A stretch of DNA of 64,000 nucleotides from Clostridiaceae bacterium BRH_c20a (GTDB taxonomy: Bacteria; Bacillota; Peptococcia; Peptococcales; BICA1-8). Below, piece by piece: positions 35,730 to 44,281 of this stretch. The notes under the pieces were generated by a model, which saw only the letters and a program-made list of their open reading frames with translations, had not been told where the DNA came from and made no database searches. The stretch covers positions 62,001 through 126,000 of the forward strand of contig LADT01000090.1 in assembly GCA_000961765.1 (NCBI GenBank). Reading direction: 5' to 3'. The number at the start of each line of letters is the position of its first letter. Position 1 is the first letter of the stretch. A program made the position numbers and the translations under genes.

Positions 35730-36194
35730 ATGAAAAAATATGTTTTAAAGATACGTCCTGGACATTTGCCCAATTTTAGTAGTTCCGGAAGCTATGTTTT
35801 TTGGGAGAGTATAACAAAACTACCAATAATATTTATATCAATAGTAGCCGTTTGTCTATGTATATCTACTACAAGCTTAAAAATACCCTTTAATTTGCGT
35901 GAATGGAATGAAGATAATAACTATTTAAGAAATAAGGATTTCTTTGATTATTTAAGGTTTATTAAAATTCAATTAATTTTTTTAATCGGTTTATTATTAC
36001 TTTCATTTGGTGGTTATCTTAGTAATTTTTATTTATCAAGTGATATTAATCTGTTATATTTTTGTGTTAAAACAATAGCTCTTTTTTCTTTTTCAGCAAT
36101 TGCAGGATTATTATCCTATTTTATACTCCCAGGAATTCTTAGTCATCTACTTACCTTTATAATTATAATTCTAGGCTCTATATTGATTTATTAG
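35730..36194 (+). CDS. membrane protein next to the radical-SAM gene
   Basis: This 154-residue protein starts at ATG behind GTGAGGG. The first 28 residues (KIRPGHLPNFSSSGSYVFWE) are polar, and four hydrophobic helices follow. The gap to the radical-SAM gene is 10 bp, so the two are co-transcribed. A role in export or in modified-peptide immunity is only an inference from this pairing. No family recognised. Confidence 0.6.
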   Translation: MKKYVLKIRPGHLPNFSSSGSYVFWESITKLPIIFISIVAVCLCISTTSLKIPFNLREWNEDNNYLRNKDFFDYLRFIKIQLIFLIGLLLLSFGGYLSNFYLSSDINLLYFCVKTIALFSFSAIAGLLSYFILPGILSHLLTFIIIILGSILIY

Positions 36195-36204
36195 AGGTGA
36201 TTTT

Positions 36205-37119
36205 ATGTTTGAAAAAATCTATAAAACAAGAAGAGAAAAATTTGGAGCAATAATATCGCTTGAGCATCCAGAAGCGCTTATTTACATAAATGAAAAGGTA
36301 GCCAATATGCTAAAAATCCCTCAACCGTCCTTTGAGTTACCTCCGACATTTTTATCTGCACCTTTAGATGTACATTTTAGCTTAACTTCTAATTGCAAAT
36401 ATAAATGTGAAGGATGTTATCAAAAAAACTTAATAAATAATAATAATGTTGATATTCAATATCAGCAGGCAAAAACAATCATAGACAATTTATCAGGGAT
36501 GAATGTTTTTACGGTAGCATTCGGAGGAGGGGAGCCTTTATTAAATAATGATTTATTTCAAATAGCCACTTATACTAGAAATAAAAAAATTATACCTACA
36601 CTCACAACAAGTGGTTATGAAATAACGACCTTAGACCCACAGAAATTTAGAGTATTTAGTAATATCCATTTGAGCATACACTCACTTGAAGATTTAGACC
36701 TATTAGAAAAAAACATATCTCATCTAAGAAAAACGGGTATTTATCCTGGTTTAAATATATTATTATCAAGGAAAACTTTTCCCTATCTAGATGACATTTT
36801 TCAGTTTATTAAGTTAAATAAAATTAGAAAAGTATTATTCTTAAAATTTAAGATTAATGATAATAACTTTCAGTCTTCATATTTAAAATTGTCTATTGAA
36901 GATGAACAAAAACTATACCCTATATTAAAAAAATTCTCAAAAAAATTGCAAATTAAGATTATTATTGATTGTTCTTTATTTCCTGCAATAGCAATACATA
37001 GGGGCTGTCCCAAAAGGATAGTTAAATATTATAGAACATCAATTATGATAGATAATCTTTATAGTAATTATACCATAAATAAAAAACGTCCCGGTCGGGG
37101 ACGTTTTTTATTTATGTAA
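36205..37119 (+). CDS. radical-SAM peptide-maturase-like protein, 3' end truncated
   Basis: This 304-residue frame has a small N-terminal region and CKYKCEGC (the CxxxCxxC cluster motif) at about residues 67-74, then FGGGEPLLN, the SAM-binding GGE motif. The pattern fits SPASM/Twitch-type maturases, which modify ribosomal peptides. It ends at GCPKRIVKYYRTSIMI, just where such proteins need a GxVxPC auxiliary-cluster motif. The last dozen codons are the abrB terminator read through. The C-terminal cluster domain is therefore lost, and the gene is probably inactive or a relic. No precursor peptide gene was found next to it. Confidence 0.7.
   Translation: MFEKIYKTRREKFGAIISLEHPEALIYINEKVANMLKIPQPSFELPPTFLSAPLDVHFSLTSNCKYKCEGCYQKNLINNNNVDIQYQQAKTIIDNLSGMNVFTVAFGGGEPLLNNDLFQIATYTRNKKIIPTLTTSGYEITTLDPQKFRVFSNIHLSIHSLEDLDLLEKNISHLRKTGIYPGLNILLSRKTFPYLDDIFQFIKLNKIRKVLFLKFKINDNNFQSSYLKLSIEDEQKLYPILKKFSKKLQIKIIIDCSLFPAIAIHRGCPKRIVKYYRTSIMIDNLYSNYTINKKRPGRGRFLFM
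37081..37110. terminator. abrB terminator (bidirectional) forming the right edge of the island
   Basis: AAAAAACGTCCC and GGGACGTTTTTT form a 12-bp stem with a GGTCGG-type loop, with T runs on both strands. The truncated radical-SAM frame reads through it. Confidence 0.9.
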
Positions 37120-37123
37120 GAGA

Positions 37124-37372
37124 TTAACCTGCGTTGGCGGCCATTGCGTGGGCACATTCACTACATACAAGCTTACCTTTATAGGTTTGAACGTTATCTG
37201 CATTACCACAGAAAACACATGCCGGCTCATATTTCTTAAGAATGATTTTTTCATTGTCTACGTATATTTCTAAGGCATCTTTTTCGTCAATACCTAAAGT
37301 TCTGCGTAGTTCAATTGGAATAACCACTCGGCCAAGCTCGTCCACTTTACGAACAATTCCTGTTGATTTCAT
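37124..37372 (-). CDS. abrB: AbrB/SpoVT family transition-state regulator
   Basis: This 82-residue swapped-hairpin transcription factor opens MKSTGIVRKVDELGRVVIPI and has a C-terminal zinc-like CVFCG...CSEC pair. The ATG at 37372 is preferred because GAGGAGGG precedes it. It lies in the abrB slot, but on the opposite strand to rsmI and metG. A consensus promoter is on the minus strand. Confidence 0.92.
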   Translation of the reverse strand: MKSTGIVRKVDELGRVVIPIELRRTLGIDEKDALEIYVDNEKIILKKYEPACVFCGNADNVQTYKGKLVCSECAHAMAANAG

Positions 37373-37416
37373 ATCCACCCTCCTCTTTCCTACAAATTTC
37401 GACAACACTCAACTAG

Positions 37417-37445
37417 ATGATACCATTACTTCCAGTATAAGTCAA
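37417..37445 (-). promoter_or_regulatory. abrB promoter
   Basis: On the minus strand TTGACT (37440-37445) and TATCAT (37417-37422) are separated by 17 bp. This is a good sigma-A-type promoter, 45 bases ahead of the abrB start codon. Confidence 0.7.
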
Positions 37446-37522
37446 GGTATATTCCTAATATTTTGAAAAAAAATAATAATAAGGACAATGTTTTCGATGA
37501 ATTATGACAAAATCGGTAATAC

Positions 37523-37551
37523 TTGACAACTAAAAGGGTGTTTATTATACT
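37523..37551 (+). promoter_or_regulatory. metG T-box leader promoter
   Basis: TTGACA (37523-37528), a 17-bp spacer and TATACT (37546-37551) form a near-consensus sigma-A promoter. Transcription would start near 37558, at the beginning of the T-box leader. Confidence 0.85.
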
Positions 37552-37557
37552 ATTTGA

Positions 37558-37824
37558 TAAGTAATTAAAATTAGGGAAAGTTATGAAGGATTGAGTAGCT
37601 ATTAAGTAGCAGAACCAGAGAGTGGGATGCGGTGAAAGCCCATACTGACGAAAGATAGTGAAGATGGATCCGGAACAGCAATAGCCGTTTTGCTCCCGTT
37701 AGAGAGCTTTTTTACTGATATTCTTCGGTAAGATGCTGAGATTTCTGTCCGTAAGGCAGGAATGAAGCAGGGTGGTAACACAAGAGCTTCTTGTCCCTGT
37801 ACTGGGGAAGGGGCTTTTTTTAGT
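37558..37824 (+). promoter_or_regulatory. T-box leader with ATG (Met) specifier upstream of metG
   Basis: The leader contains AGAGAG near 37617, the specifier region GAAGATGGATCC with ATG at 37664-37666, a TCCGTAAGGCAGG hairpin, and the T-box core CAGGGTGGTAACAC (37769-37782) with an intrinsic terminator behind (about 37785-37824). Uncharged tRNA-Met would pair with the T-box and stop termination. The T-box core has AACAC where ACCGCG is usual. The rest of the spacer to metG is repeat DNA. Confidence 0.92.
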
Positions 37825-37849
37825 ACAATGATAAGCTCATGGGGTATAC

Positions 37850-38250
37850 AGAATGTCAGTGCTACAGTGCTACAGAAAATACTAGGTTAAGATTTCGCTT
37901 CGCTAGGTTAAGGTTGAGACTTTAAATTGAAAAGTATTTTGATGCATCCCTTTAAGCTAGACACAGATGCAGATGTCTTATGCAAAAAAAAGCAGAATTA
38001 TCGTGGAGCGATGACACGATGACACAATGACACAATGACACATACCAGTAGACTGACATTCATCGAGACACGTCTATAAATATTTTCTATAGACCATAGA
38101 CCATAGACCATTGTCTTTATATCCTTTTCTGGGCACCGGACACTGGTTACTGAACACCGGTCACCGAGCCCGATAAATTGTCCTAAAATAATATCCACTA
38201 GCCACTAGCCACTAGTCACCAGTCACTAATCACTAATTCAAGGAGGTTTT
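37850..38250. repeat. repeat-filled spacer between the T-box terminator and metG
   Basis: Successive words are GTGCTACAGTGCTACAG (37859-37875), GGTTAAGATTTCGCTTCGCT (37883 on), AATGACAC octamers (about 38010-38043), TAGACCA heptamers three times (38091-38112), CACTGG/ACACCGG text, and CACTAGC/CACTAGT heptamers six times (38200-38238). A promoter or ribosome-binding signal for metG is only the GGAGG at 38242-38246. Confidence 0.85.
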
Positions 38251-38255
38251 TACTA

Positions 38256-40187
38256 ATGCGTGAAAAGAAAACATTTTACATTTCCACGCCAATTTATTAT
38301 CCCAGTGCTAATTTGCATATAGGTCATGCTTTAACAACTGTTATGGCAGACGCCATGGCCCGTTATAAAAGAATCAAAGGCTATGATGTCTGGTTTTTGA
38401 CCGGTTCTGATGAGCATGGTCAGAAAATCGAAAGGTCGGCAAAAAATCAAGGTATTGAGCCTAAGGTTTATGTGGATGATATTGTGGATGGCTTTAAGAG
38501 ATTGTGGTCAAAATTGAATATTTCCTATGATGATTTTATTCGAACAACTGATGAACGCCATAAAGAAGTGGTTCAAAATATCTTCAAAACAATTTATGAA
38601 AAAGGGGATATCTATAAGTCCGAGTACGAAGGGCGGTACTGCACTCCTTGTGAAACCTTTTTTACGGAGCGGCAGCTCACAGAAGGTAACTGTCCCGACT
38701 GCGGCCGATCTGTGGAACTTATTAAAGAAGAGAGCTACTTCTTTAAGATGTCTAAATACCAGGATCGGCTTTTGGATTATATAGAGAAAAATCCTGATTT
38801 TATTCAGCCTGTATCCCGCAGGAATGAGATGGTTAACTTTATAAAACAGGGGCTTGAGGATTTATGTGTTTCACGGACAACCTTTGACTGGGGAATCCCT
38901 GTGCCAATTAATGAAAAGCATGTTATTTATGTTTGGTTTGATGCTCTTACAAATTACATATCAGCCTTAGGCTACGGCACAGAGAATGATGCCCTTTACC
39001 AAAGATTTTGGCCTGCTGATATCCACCTGGTAGGTAAGGATATTGTTCGTTTTCATACAGTTATCTGGCCAACTATCTTAATGGCTGCAGGGGTGCCTCT
39101 GCCGAAAAAAGTCTATGGGCATGGCTGGCTTTTATTAGAAAGCGGCAAAATTTCCAAATCTAAAGGAAACGTGGTAGACCCTAATATCCTAATGGATAAA
39201 TATGGTGTTGATGCCATACGGTATTTCTTATTAAGGGAAATACCTGCGGGATCTGATGGATATTATTCAGAGGAAGCGCTAATTCAGAGATGCAATACTG
39301 ACTTAGCCAACGATTTTGGTAATTTAGTGAGCCGAACAGTAGCCATGGTGGATAAATATTTTGGCGGTATTATTCCTGAAGGTGATGTTCCCGGTCAGTT
39401 TGATGATGAACTAAAAGTTCTAGCAGCTAAGGTACCGGAAGAAGCTGAGAACTATATTGAGAATATGGATTTTGCAAATGCTTTGGCAGCTATCTGGAAG
39501 CTAATTAGTCGGGCAAACAAATACATTGATGAAACCATGCCGTGGGTTTTGGCTAAAGATGAGGCACAAAAAGGGCGGTTAGGAACGGTGCTTTACAACC
39601 TTCTTGAGGCGATACGAATTAGCACTACCCTTTTAATGCCTGCTATGCCTGAGACACCGGCTAGGGTCGGAGAGCAGATTGGGTTTGATCTTAGTAACGG
39701 TAAGTGGGATCAGGCAAAAGTGTGGGGGCTTATTAAACCCGGCACTAAGGTTAATAAGAAAGAGGCTATTTTCCCTAGAATTGACCCCAAGGTATTAGAA
39801 GAAGATTTAGTGCAGGTTGAAGAGAAACCGACGGAAGAGGCTTTTGTCGTAGAGCCATTGAAAGAAGAAATATCTATTGATGATTTCGCTAAACTGGATT
39901 TACGCATTATTGAAGTTATTAAATGTGAAAAGGTAGAAAAGGCCGATAAGCTTTTAAAGCTGGAAGTGAGAATGGGTGATGAAACAAGGACTATTGTTTC
40001 GGGAATTGCTAAACACTATGACCCCCAAGAGTTAATTGGCAAGAAGCTTATTCTAGTGGCAAACCTTAAACCTGTTAAGCTAAAGGGGATAATGTCCCAG
40101 GGTATGATTTTAGCAGCTTCTACTGATGATATGTTAGAGGTTTTAACAATTAATAAAGACCTGCCTTCAGGCAGTAAAGTTAAGTAA
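38256..40187 (+). CDS. metG: methionyl-tRNA synthetase with C-terminal tRNA-binding domain
   Basis: This 643-residue class I synthetase shows HIGH as LHIGHAL near residue 21 and KMSKS as KISKSKGN near residue 298. It has a single zinc knuckle (CTPCETFFTERQLTEGNCPDC) and a C-terminal EMAP/Trbp111 domain (DFAKLDLRIIEVIKCEKVEKADKLLK). The leader is a Met-specific T-box. It is followed 10 bp later by tatD. Confidence 0.97.
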   Translation: MREKKTFYISTPIYYPSANLHIGHALTTVMADAMARYKRIKGYDVWFLTGSDEHGQKIERSAKNQGIEPKVYVDDIVDGFKRLWSKLNISYDDFIRTTDERHKEVVQNIFKTIYEKGDIYKSEYEGRYCTPCETFFTERQLTEGNCPDCGRSVELIKEESYFFKMSKYQDRLLDYIEKNPDFIQPVSRRNEMVNFIKQGLEDLCVSRTTFDWGIPVPINEKHVIYVWFDALTNYISALGYGTENDALYQRFWPADIHLVGKDIVRFHTVIWPTILMAAGVPLPKKVYGHGWLLLESGKISKSKGNVVDPNILMDKYGVDAIRYFLLREIPAGSDGYYSEEALIQRCNTDLANDFGNLVSRTVAMVDKYFGGIIPEGDVPGQFDDELKVLAAKVPEEAENYIENMDFANALAAIWKLISRANKYIDETMPWVLAKDEAQKGRLGTVLYNLLEAIRISTTLLMPAMPETPARVGEQIGFDLSNGKWDQAKVWGLIKPGTKVNKKEAIFPRIDPKVLEEDLVQVEEKPTEEAFVVEPLKEEISIDDFAKLDLRIIEVIKCEKVEKADKLLKLEVRMGDETRTIVSGIAKHYDPQELIGKKLILVANLKPVKLKGIMSQGMILAASTDDMLEVLTINKDLPSGSKVK

Positions 40188-40197
40188 GGAGTAGGAT

Positions 40198-40971
40198 ATG
40201 TTATTTGATACACATGCTCATCTAGATGATGTAAAGTTTAAAGGAGAAACAGATGAGGTAATTGTAAGGGCAAATGAACAGGGAGTTTCCTTAATAGTAA
40301 ATGTGGGTTATAATTTGCGTCATGCCCGACAATCTATTGCTTTAGCTGAAAAATATGATTTTATTTACGCTTCTGTGGGATTACATCCCCATGATGCAAA
40401 AGATGGTGATAAGAGCTTTTGGGAGGAAATCTATAAACTAGCCCGTCATCCCAAAGTAGTAGCCTTAGGGGAAATGGGTCTAGACTACTATTGGGACAAT
40501 TCACCTAGGGATGTACAAAGAGACGTATTCCGCCAGCAGATAGGAGCAGCCAAAGACCTTAAGCTGCCTATTATTATCCATGACCGGGATGCCCATCAGG
40601 ATGTCTTAACAATTGTCAAAGAAGAGGGGGCATTAGAAGTAGGTGGAGTGTTTCATGCTTACTCCGGCAGCTGGGAAATGACCAAAGAAATTCTGGATTT
40701 AGGATTTTTTATCTCCATCGGCGGCCCCGTTACTTTTAAAAATGCCAAAAAAATCTTGGAAGTAGTGGAAAAAGTACCGCTGGAGTCGCTGCTAATTGAA
40801 ACAGATTGCCCCTATCTGACACCTGATCCCTACAGAGGAAAAAGGAATGAGCCGGGATATATTAAGCTTGTTGCAGAAAAAATTGCCCAAATAAAAAATA
40901 TTAGTTATGAAGAAGTAGCTTCTGCTACCAAGGAGAATGGGATGAGGCTTTTTGGGATTAATCCCTTATAG
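40198..40971 (+). CDS. tatD: TatD family hydrolase (YabD)
   Basis: This 257-residue metal-dependent hydrolase with the LFDTHAHLDD motif, GLHPHDA, GEMGLDYYWD, the IHDRDA motif and ETDCPYL is a TatD-type DNase/quality-control enzyme. It lies in the metS-yabD position. Confidence 0.95.
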   Translation: MLFDTHAHLDDVKFKGETDEVIVRANEQGVSLIVNVGYNLRHARQSIALAEKYDFIYASVGLHPHDAKDGDKSFWEEIYKLARHPKVVALGEMGLDYYWDNSPRDVQRDVFRQQIGAAKDLKLPIIIHDRDAHQDVLTIVKEEGALEVGGVFHAYSGSWEMTKEILDLGFFISIGGPVTFKNAKKILEVVEKVPLESLLIETDCPYLTPDPYRGKRNEPGYIKLVAEKIAQIKNISYEEVASATKENGMRLFGINPL

Positions 40972-40986
40972 GTTAATATTCTCGGG

Positions 40987-41256
40987 TCTGCATCCCATGC
41001 ATGTTAATCTTCCCTGACGCATCAAATTATGGGATATACTGAATGATGCATCACATGAAAAAGAATATTCTTAGACGCATCTATTTTACGGTTAACCTGC
41101 AAGATGCATCATGCAGGTTATAAAAGCATCAGATACATCCCAATAATGTGACCTGTAAGCAGATGCATCCCTATAGTTTCACATTCATCGGAAGCATCAT
41201 CCAGTATGGCTTAAAAGTAGATGCATCCTAAAAAGTTGTCATTCATCCGAAGCAAA
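40987..41256 (+). repeat. phased array of ten GATGCATC-like words every 29-30 bp
   Basis: The word starts at 40987, 41016, 41045, 41074, 41103, 41132, 41162, 41191, 41220 and 41249. Exact GATGCATC occurs at 41045, 41103, 41162 and 41220. The others differ by one to two bases (GACGCATC, GATACATC, GAAGCATC, TCTGCATC, GAAGCAAA). The 21-22 bases between them differ from one another, although some share words with other spacers of the window. It fills the whole tatD-yabE gap (40972-41352). Confidence 0.9.
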
Positions 41257-41352
41257 TATTCTTCGAACTGTCACATTGGCCCAATATATTGACTAAAATA
41301 TTGTAGGGATGTAAATAAATATAATGGGTTGGGGACTAGAAGGGGATAGTAG

Positions 41353-42153
41353 ATGAAAAGATTAGTGTTGCTTGTTTTGTTGACATCAGCAATGCTGTAT
41401 TCGGATCCGTCACAATGGGCTGCATCTGAAATTAATCTTGACGATATAAATTTATACAAATATGTTATCAAAGCTGATGGACAAGAAAGGGAGTTTTTTT
41501 CCTTTAATTCAAATGCTGAAGAAGTATTAGAGGAAGAAGATATTGCTTTAGAAGGTCGAGATTATCTTAGCATTACTTATAAAGATGATATTTATTATGT
41601 CCAAGTTATACGCCGGCAAGAATATTTTATAACTGAGGTAGAGGAAATACCTTTTTCTGTTGAATATAAAAACAGCATGAATGTAACCAAAGGGTTTACT
41701 AAAACTATACAAGAAGGTAAGCCCGGTTTAAAAGAGGTAGTGTATAAGGTTGTAATAGAAGAGGGTAGTGAAAATTACCGAGAGCATTATTCAGAAGTAA
41801 TTATTAAAGAGCCCCAACCTAAAATAACATTACAAGGGCAGAGATCAAAGGCTGTAATTGCTTCTCGGAAGCCAACCAATGCTGAGCGAATATTAGCTAT
41901 GGAGGCATCGGCCTATACCCATACCGGTAGTCGGACATTCACTGGTATTTATCCGGAGGTAGGTACAATCGCCGTAGACCCCAAGGTAATACCCTTAGGT
42001 ACCCAATTATGGGTGGAAGGTTATGGTTATGGGATTGCCCAGGATACAGGCAAAGCCATCAGGGGCAATAAGCTTGATGTATTTATGGAAACAAAAAAGG
42101 AATGTCTTTATTGGGGGAGACGAAGGGTAAAAGTATATGTCCTCCCCCAATAA
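41353..42153 (+). CDS. YabE-like secreted protein with G5 and 3D domains
   Basis: This 266-residue protein has a signal peptide. Residues 40-105 are a short N-terminal region, residues 105-165 a G5-like beta domain (VTKGFTKTIQEGKPG), and residues 185-266 a 3D domain (ASAYTHTGSRTFTG, GTIAVDPKVIPLGTQLW, AQDTGKAIRGNKLDVF) with the three conserved aspartates of the double-psi beta-barrel. It is a likely cell-wall hydrolase related to RpfB/YabE and keeps the tatD-yabE-rnmV order. Confidence 0.9.
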   Translation: MKRLVLLVLLTSAMLYSDPSQWAASEINLDDINLYKYVIKADGQEREFFSFNSNAEEVLEEEDIALEGRDYLSITYKDDIYYVQVIRRQEYFITEVEEIPFSVEYKNSMNVTKGFTKTIQEGKPGLKEVVYKVVIEEGSENYREHYSEVIIKEPQPKITLQGQRSKAVIASRKPTNAERILAMEASAYTHTGSRTFTGIYPEVGTIAVDPKVIPLGTQLWVEGYGYGIAQDTGKAIRGNKLDVFMETKKECLYWGRRRVKVYVLPQ

Positions 42154-42258
42154 GCCTTTGTCATACGTTCTTATGTCATTAGCATCAGTAATATTTTCTT
42201 TACAAATTGTAGATATTAATAATATAAAAACAAAATAACTTTTAGGATGGTATTAAAT

Positions 42259-42717
42259 ATGTTTGAAAAAATATATCCTCCTACTTTTGAAAGAGTAAAG
42301 CTGCATACTAGTAAATCTGTAAATAAAAAAATTCAGAAACAGACCCTTGAAAATGTCAAATATTTTATTGATAAAGATAAGAATGCTATTTCTCAAAGGA
42401 TTAAGAAGCTTGATAAAGAATGGGACACTGAACGGGTTTTAGAAGCCAATGCTGCCTTAATTATCTTAATTAGTACTATTTTGGGTTTTACTATCAGTAG
42501 ATGGTGGTTTGTTTTTTTGGGTTTTATAGCATTTTTCCTCTTTCAGCATGCTGTTCAAGGCTGGTGTCCACCTTTACCGATTATCAGGCGGTTAGGCATT
42601 CGGACCGCTACCGAAATTGATGAGGAAAAGGTTGCTTTAAAGATGATTAGAAAGGATTTTGAAGGTTTTAAAAATGAACCGGAAAATATTTGTCAACATG
42701 CAAGGCTGAACGAGTAA
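42259..42717 (+). CDS. DUF2892-type membrane protein
   Basis: This protein of about 152 residues starts at ATG 42259 behind AGGATGG. Residues 1-60 are charged, and residues 75-110 form two hydrophobic helices (AALIILISTILGFTIS, WWFVFLGFIAFFLF). The GWCPPLPIIRRLGIRT tail resembles the YgaP/DUF2892 family often linked to rhodanese. It interrupts the yabE-rnmV pair. Confidence 0.7.
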   Translation: MFEKIYPPTFERVKLHTSKSVNKKIQKQTLENVKYFIDKDKNAISQRIKKLDKEWDTERVLEANAALIILISTILGFTISRWWFVFLGFIAFFLFQHAVQGWCPPLPIIRRLGIRTATEIDEEKVALKMIRKDFEGFKNEPENICQHARLNE

Positions 42718-42727
42718 TAGATACTTA

Positions 42728-42756
42728 GAAAAACGCCTTTTTGAGGCGTTTTTTTA
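42728..42756 (+). terminator. intrinsic terminator after the DUF2892 gene
   Basis: AAAAACGCC and GGCGTTTTT form the stem with a T-rich loop, followed by further T residues. Confidence 0.85.
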
Positions 42757-42872
42757 AGTAAAACGGGAGTTTAGTGGTAGATATTTTCTGGAGTTATGAG
42801 GAAATTAATAGTATGATAATTATAAATTTTACAGTTTAAATATTAGATTAAGTGAAAGGAAAATTTAAATAA

Positions 42873-43427
42873 ATGAGAATTAAAGAAGTAGTAGTTGTTG
42901 AGGGTAAAGATGATATAAGTGCGGTTAAAAGGGCAGTTGATGCTGATATTATTGCTACAAGCGGTATGGGTATAACAGAGGAAACTTTAAAAAAGATAGA
43001 ACAGGCGGCAGTGCGTTCAGGTATTGTTATATTGACTGATCCTGATTTCCCGGGTGAGAGGATACGGAGTATAGTAAGTGCCAGGGTGGGAAGCTGCAAA
43101 CAGGCATATCTGACCCAGAAACAAGCCAGATGTAAAGATACGGGTAAAATTGGTGTAGAATATGCAAGTCCAGAAACTATAAAAAAAGCGCTTATACAGG
43201 CTAAAGTTGAACATAATACTGGAGATAACTTATACAGCCTCCAGGATTTATATTATTGGGGTTTAACAGGTTCTTCTTTTGGAGGAAAGCGCCGTTCTAA
43301 AATGGGGGAAATCTTGGGGATTGGAAATACTAATGCTAAGCAATTTTTGCGTAGAATCAACTCCTTTAACATCCCAAGGGAGGAATTGGAGAAGGCCTTA
43401 TTACAAATAGAAGGGCTTGATGGTTGA
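42873..43427 (+). CDS. rnmV: ribonuclease M5
   Basis: This 184-residue Toprim nuclease matures 5S rRNA. VVVEGKDDISAVKRA is the Toprim glutamate motif, and LTDPDFPGERIR carries the metal-binding DxD. GAAAGGAAA lies ahead of the ATG. The last base of its stop codon is the first base of the rsmA start. Confidence 0.95.
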   Translation: MRIKEVVVVEGKDDISAVKRAVDADIIATSGMGITEETLKKIEQAAVRSGIVILTDPDFPGERIRSIVSARVGSCKQAYLTQKQARCKDTGKIGVEYASPETIKKALIQAKVEHNTGDNLYSLQDLYYWGLTGSSFGGKRRSKMGEILGIGNTNAKQFLRRINSFNIPREELEKALLQIEGLDG

Positions 43428-44266
43428 TGAGTTTAAAGGATATTTTGGGTAAGCATAATTTTAAATTTAAGAAAAGGTTTGGGCAAAACTTTATAACTGA
43501 TCCAGGAATATTAAATAAAATTGTAAGTAGTGGAGAAATTAATTCTGAGGATATCGTGGTAGAAATCGGTCCCGGTGCAGGAACTCTAACAAAAGCAATT
43601 GCCCAAGAAGCAAAACTAGTTATTGCAATTGAGATTGACAAGGATTTAATGCCTATTTTAGCAGACAATCTTTTAGATTTTAATAATATCAGGGTTATAG
43701 AGGGAGATGCTCTAAAGATAAATTTAGATCAGCTGGTAGAAGAAATTACCGGTGAGCAAAAACCCTACAAAATTGTTGCTAATCTTCCATATTACATAAC
43801 TTCCCCTTTAGTTATGCACTTTTTGGAAAGTGAATTTAATATACAACGTATAGTGATTATGGTCCAAAAGGAAGTTGCCCAAAGGTTTACTGGAGAGCCT
43901 GGCACAAAGGATTATGGAGCTTTAACGGTAAGCTTAAATTATTATTCTAAGCCGAAAATTGCTTTTTTTGTTTCCCGGAATGTTTTTACTCCTAAACCTG
44001 ATGTGGATTCAGCAGTGGTAGATTTAGAAATTAGAAAGGAACCTCCTTATCAGGTAAATAATATTAATATATTAAGAAAATTAATAAAGGCAGCATTTAA
44101 TCAGCGCAGGAAGACCCTAACAAATGCTTTAAAAGTTTTAAATATTGAGAAGGCTATTATTGCTCAGATCCTAGAGGATACAAAGATAGACCCAAAGAGA
44201 AGAGGGGAAACATTAACCCTAGAGGAGTTTGTGAAGGTTGCCAATAAGCTGTCAGCAATTATCTGA
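43427..44266 (+). CDS. rsmA: 16S rRNA dimethyladenosine transferase RsmA (KsgA)
   Basis: This 279-residue methyltransferase dimethylates A1518/A1519. It shows KKRFGQNFITDP, VVEIGPGAGTLT and NLPYYITSP. It overlaps rnmV by one base (ATG 43427). Order rnmV-ksgA is as in Bacillus. Confidence 0.96.
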   Translation: MSLKDILGKHNFKFKKRFGQNFITDPGILNKIVSSGEINSEDIVVEIGPGAGTLTKAIAQEAKLVIAIEIDKDLMPILADNLLDFNNIRVIEGDALKINLDQLVEEITGEQKPYKIVANLPYYITSPLVMHFLESEFNIQRIVIMVQKEVAQRFTGEPGTKDYGALTVSLNYYSKPKIAFFVSRNVFTPKPDVDSAVVDLEIRKEPPYQVNNINILRKLIKAAFNQRRKTLTNALKVLNIEKAIIAQILEDTKIDPKRRGETLTLEEFVKVANKLSAII

Positions 44267-44281
44267 GAAAGGAGCAGATAT

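Noticed and set aside
40987-41256. CRISPR array at the periodic GATGCATC region
   Set aside because: The repeated word is 8 bp, imperfect, and there is no leader or cas gene. CRISPR repeats are longer and nearly identical.
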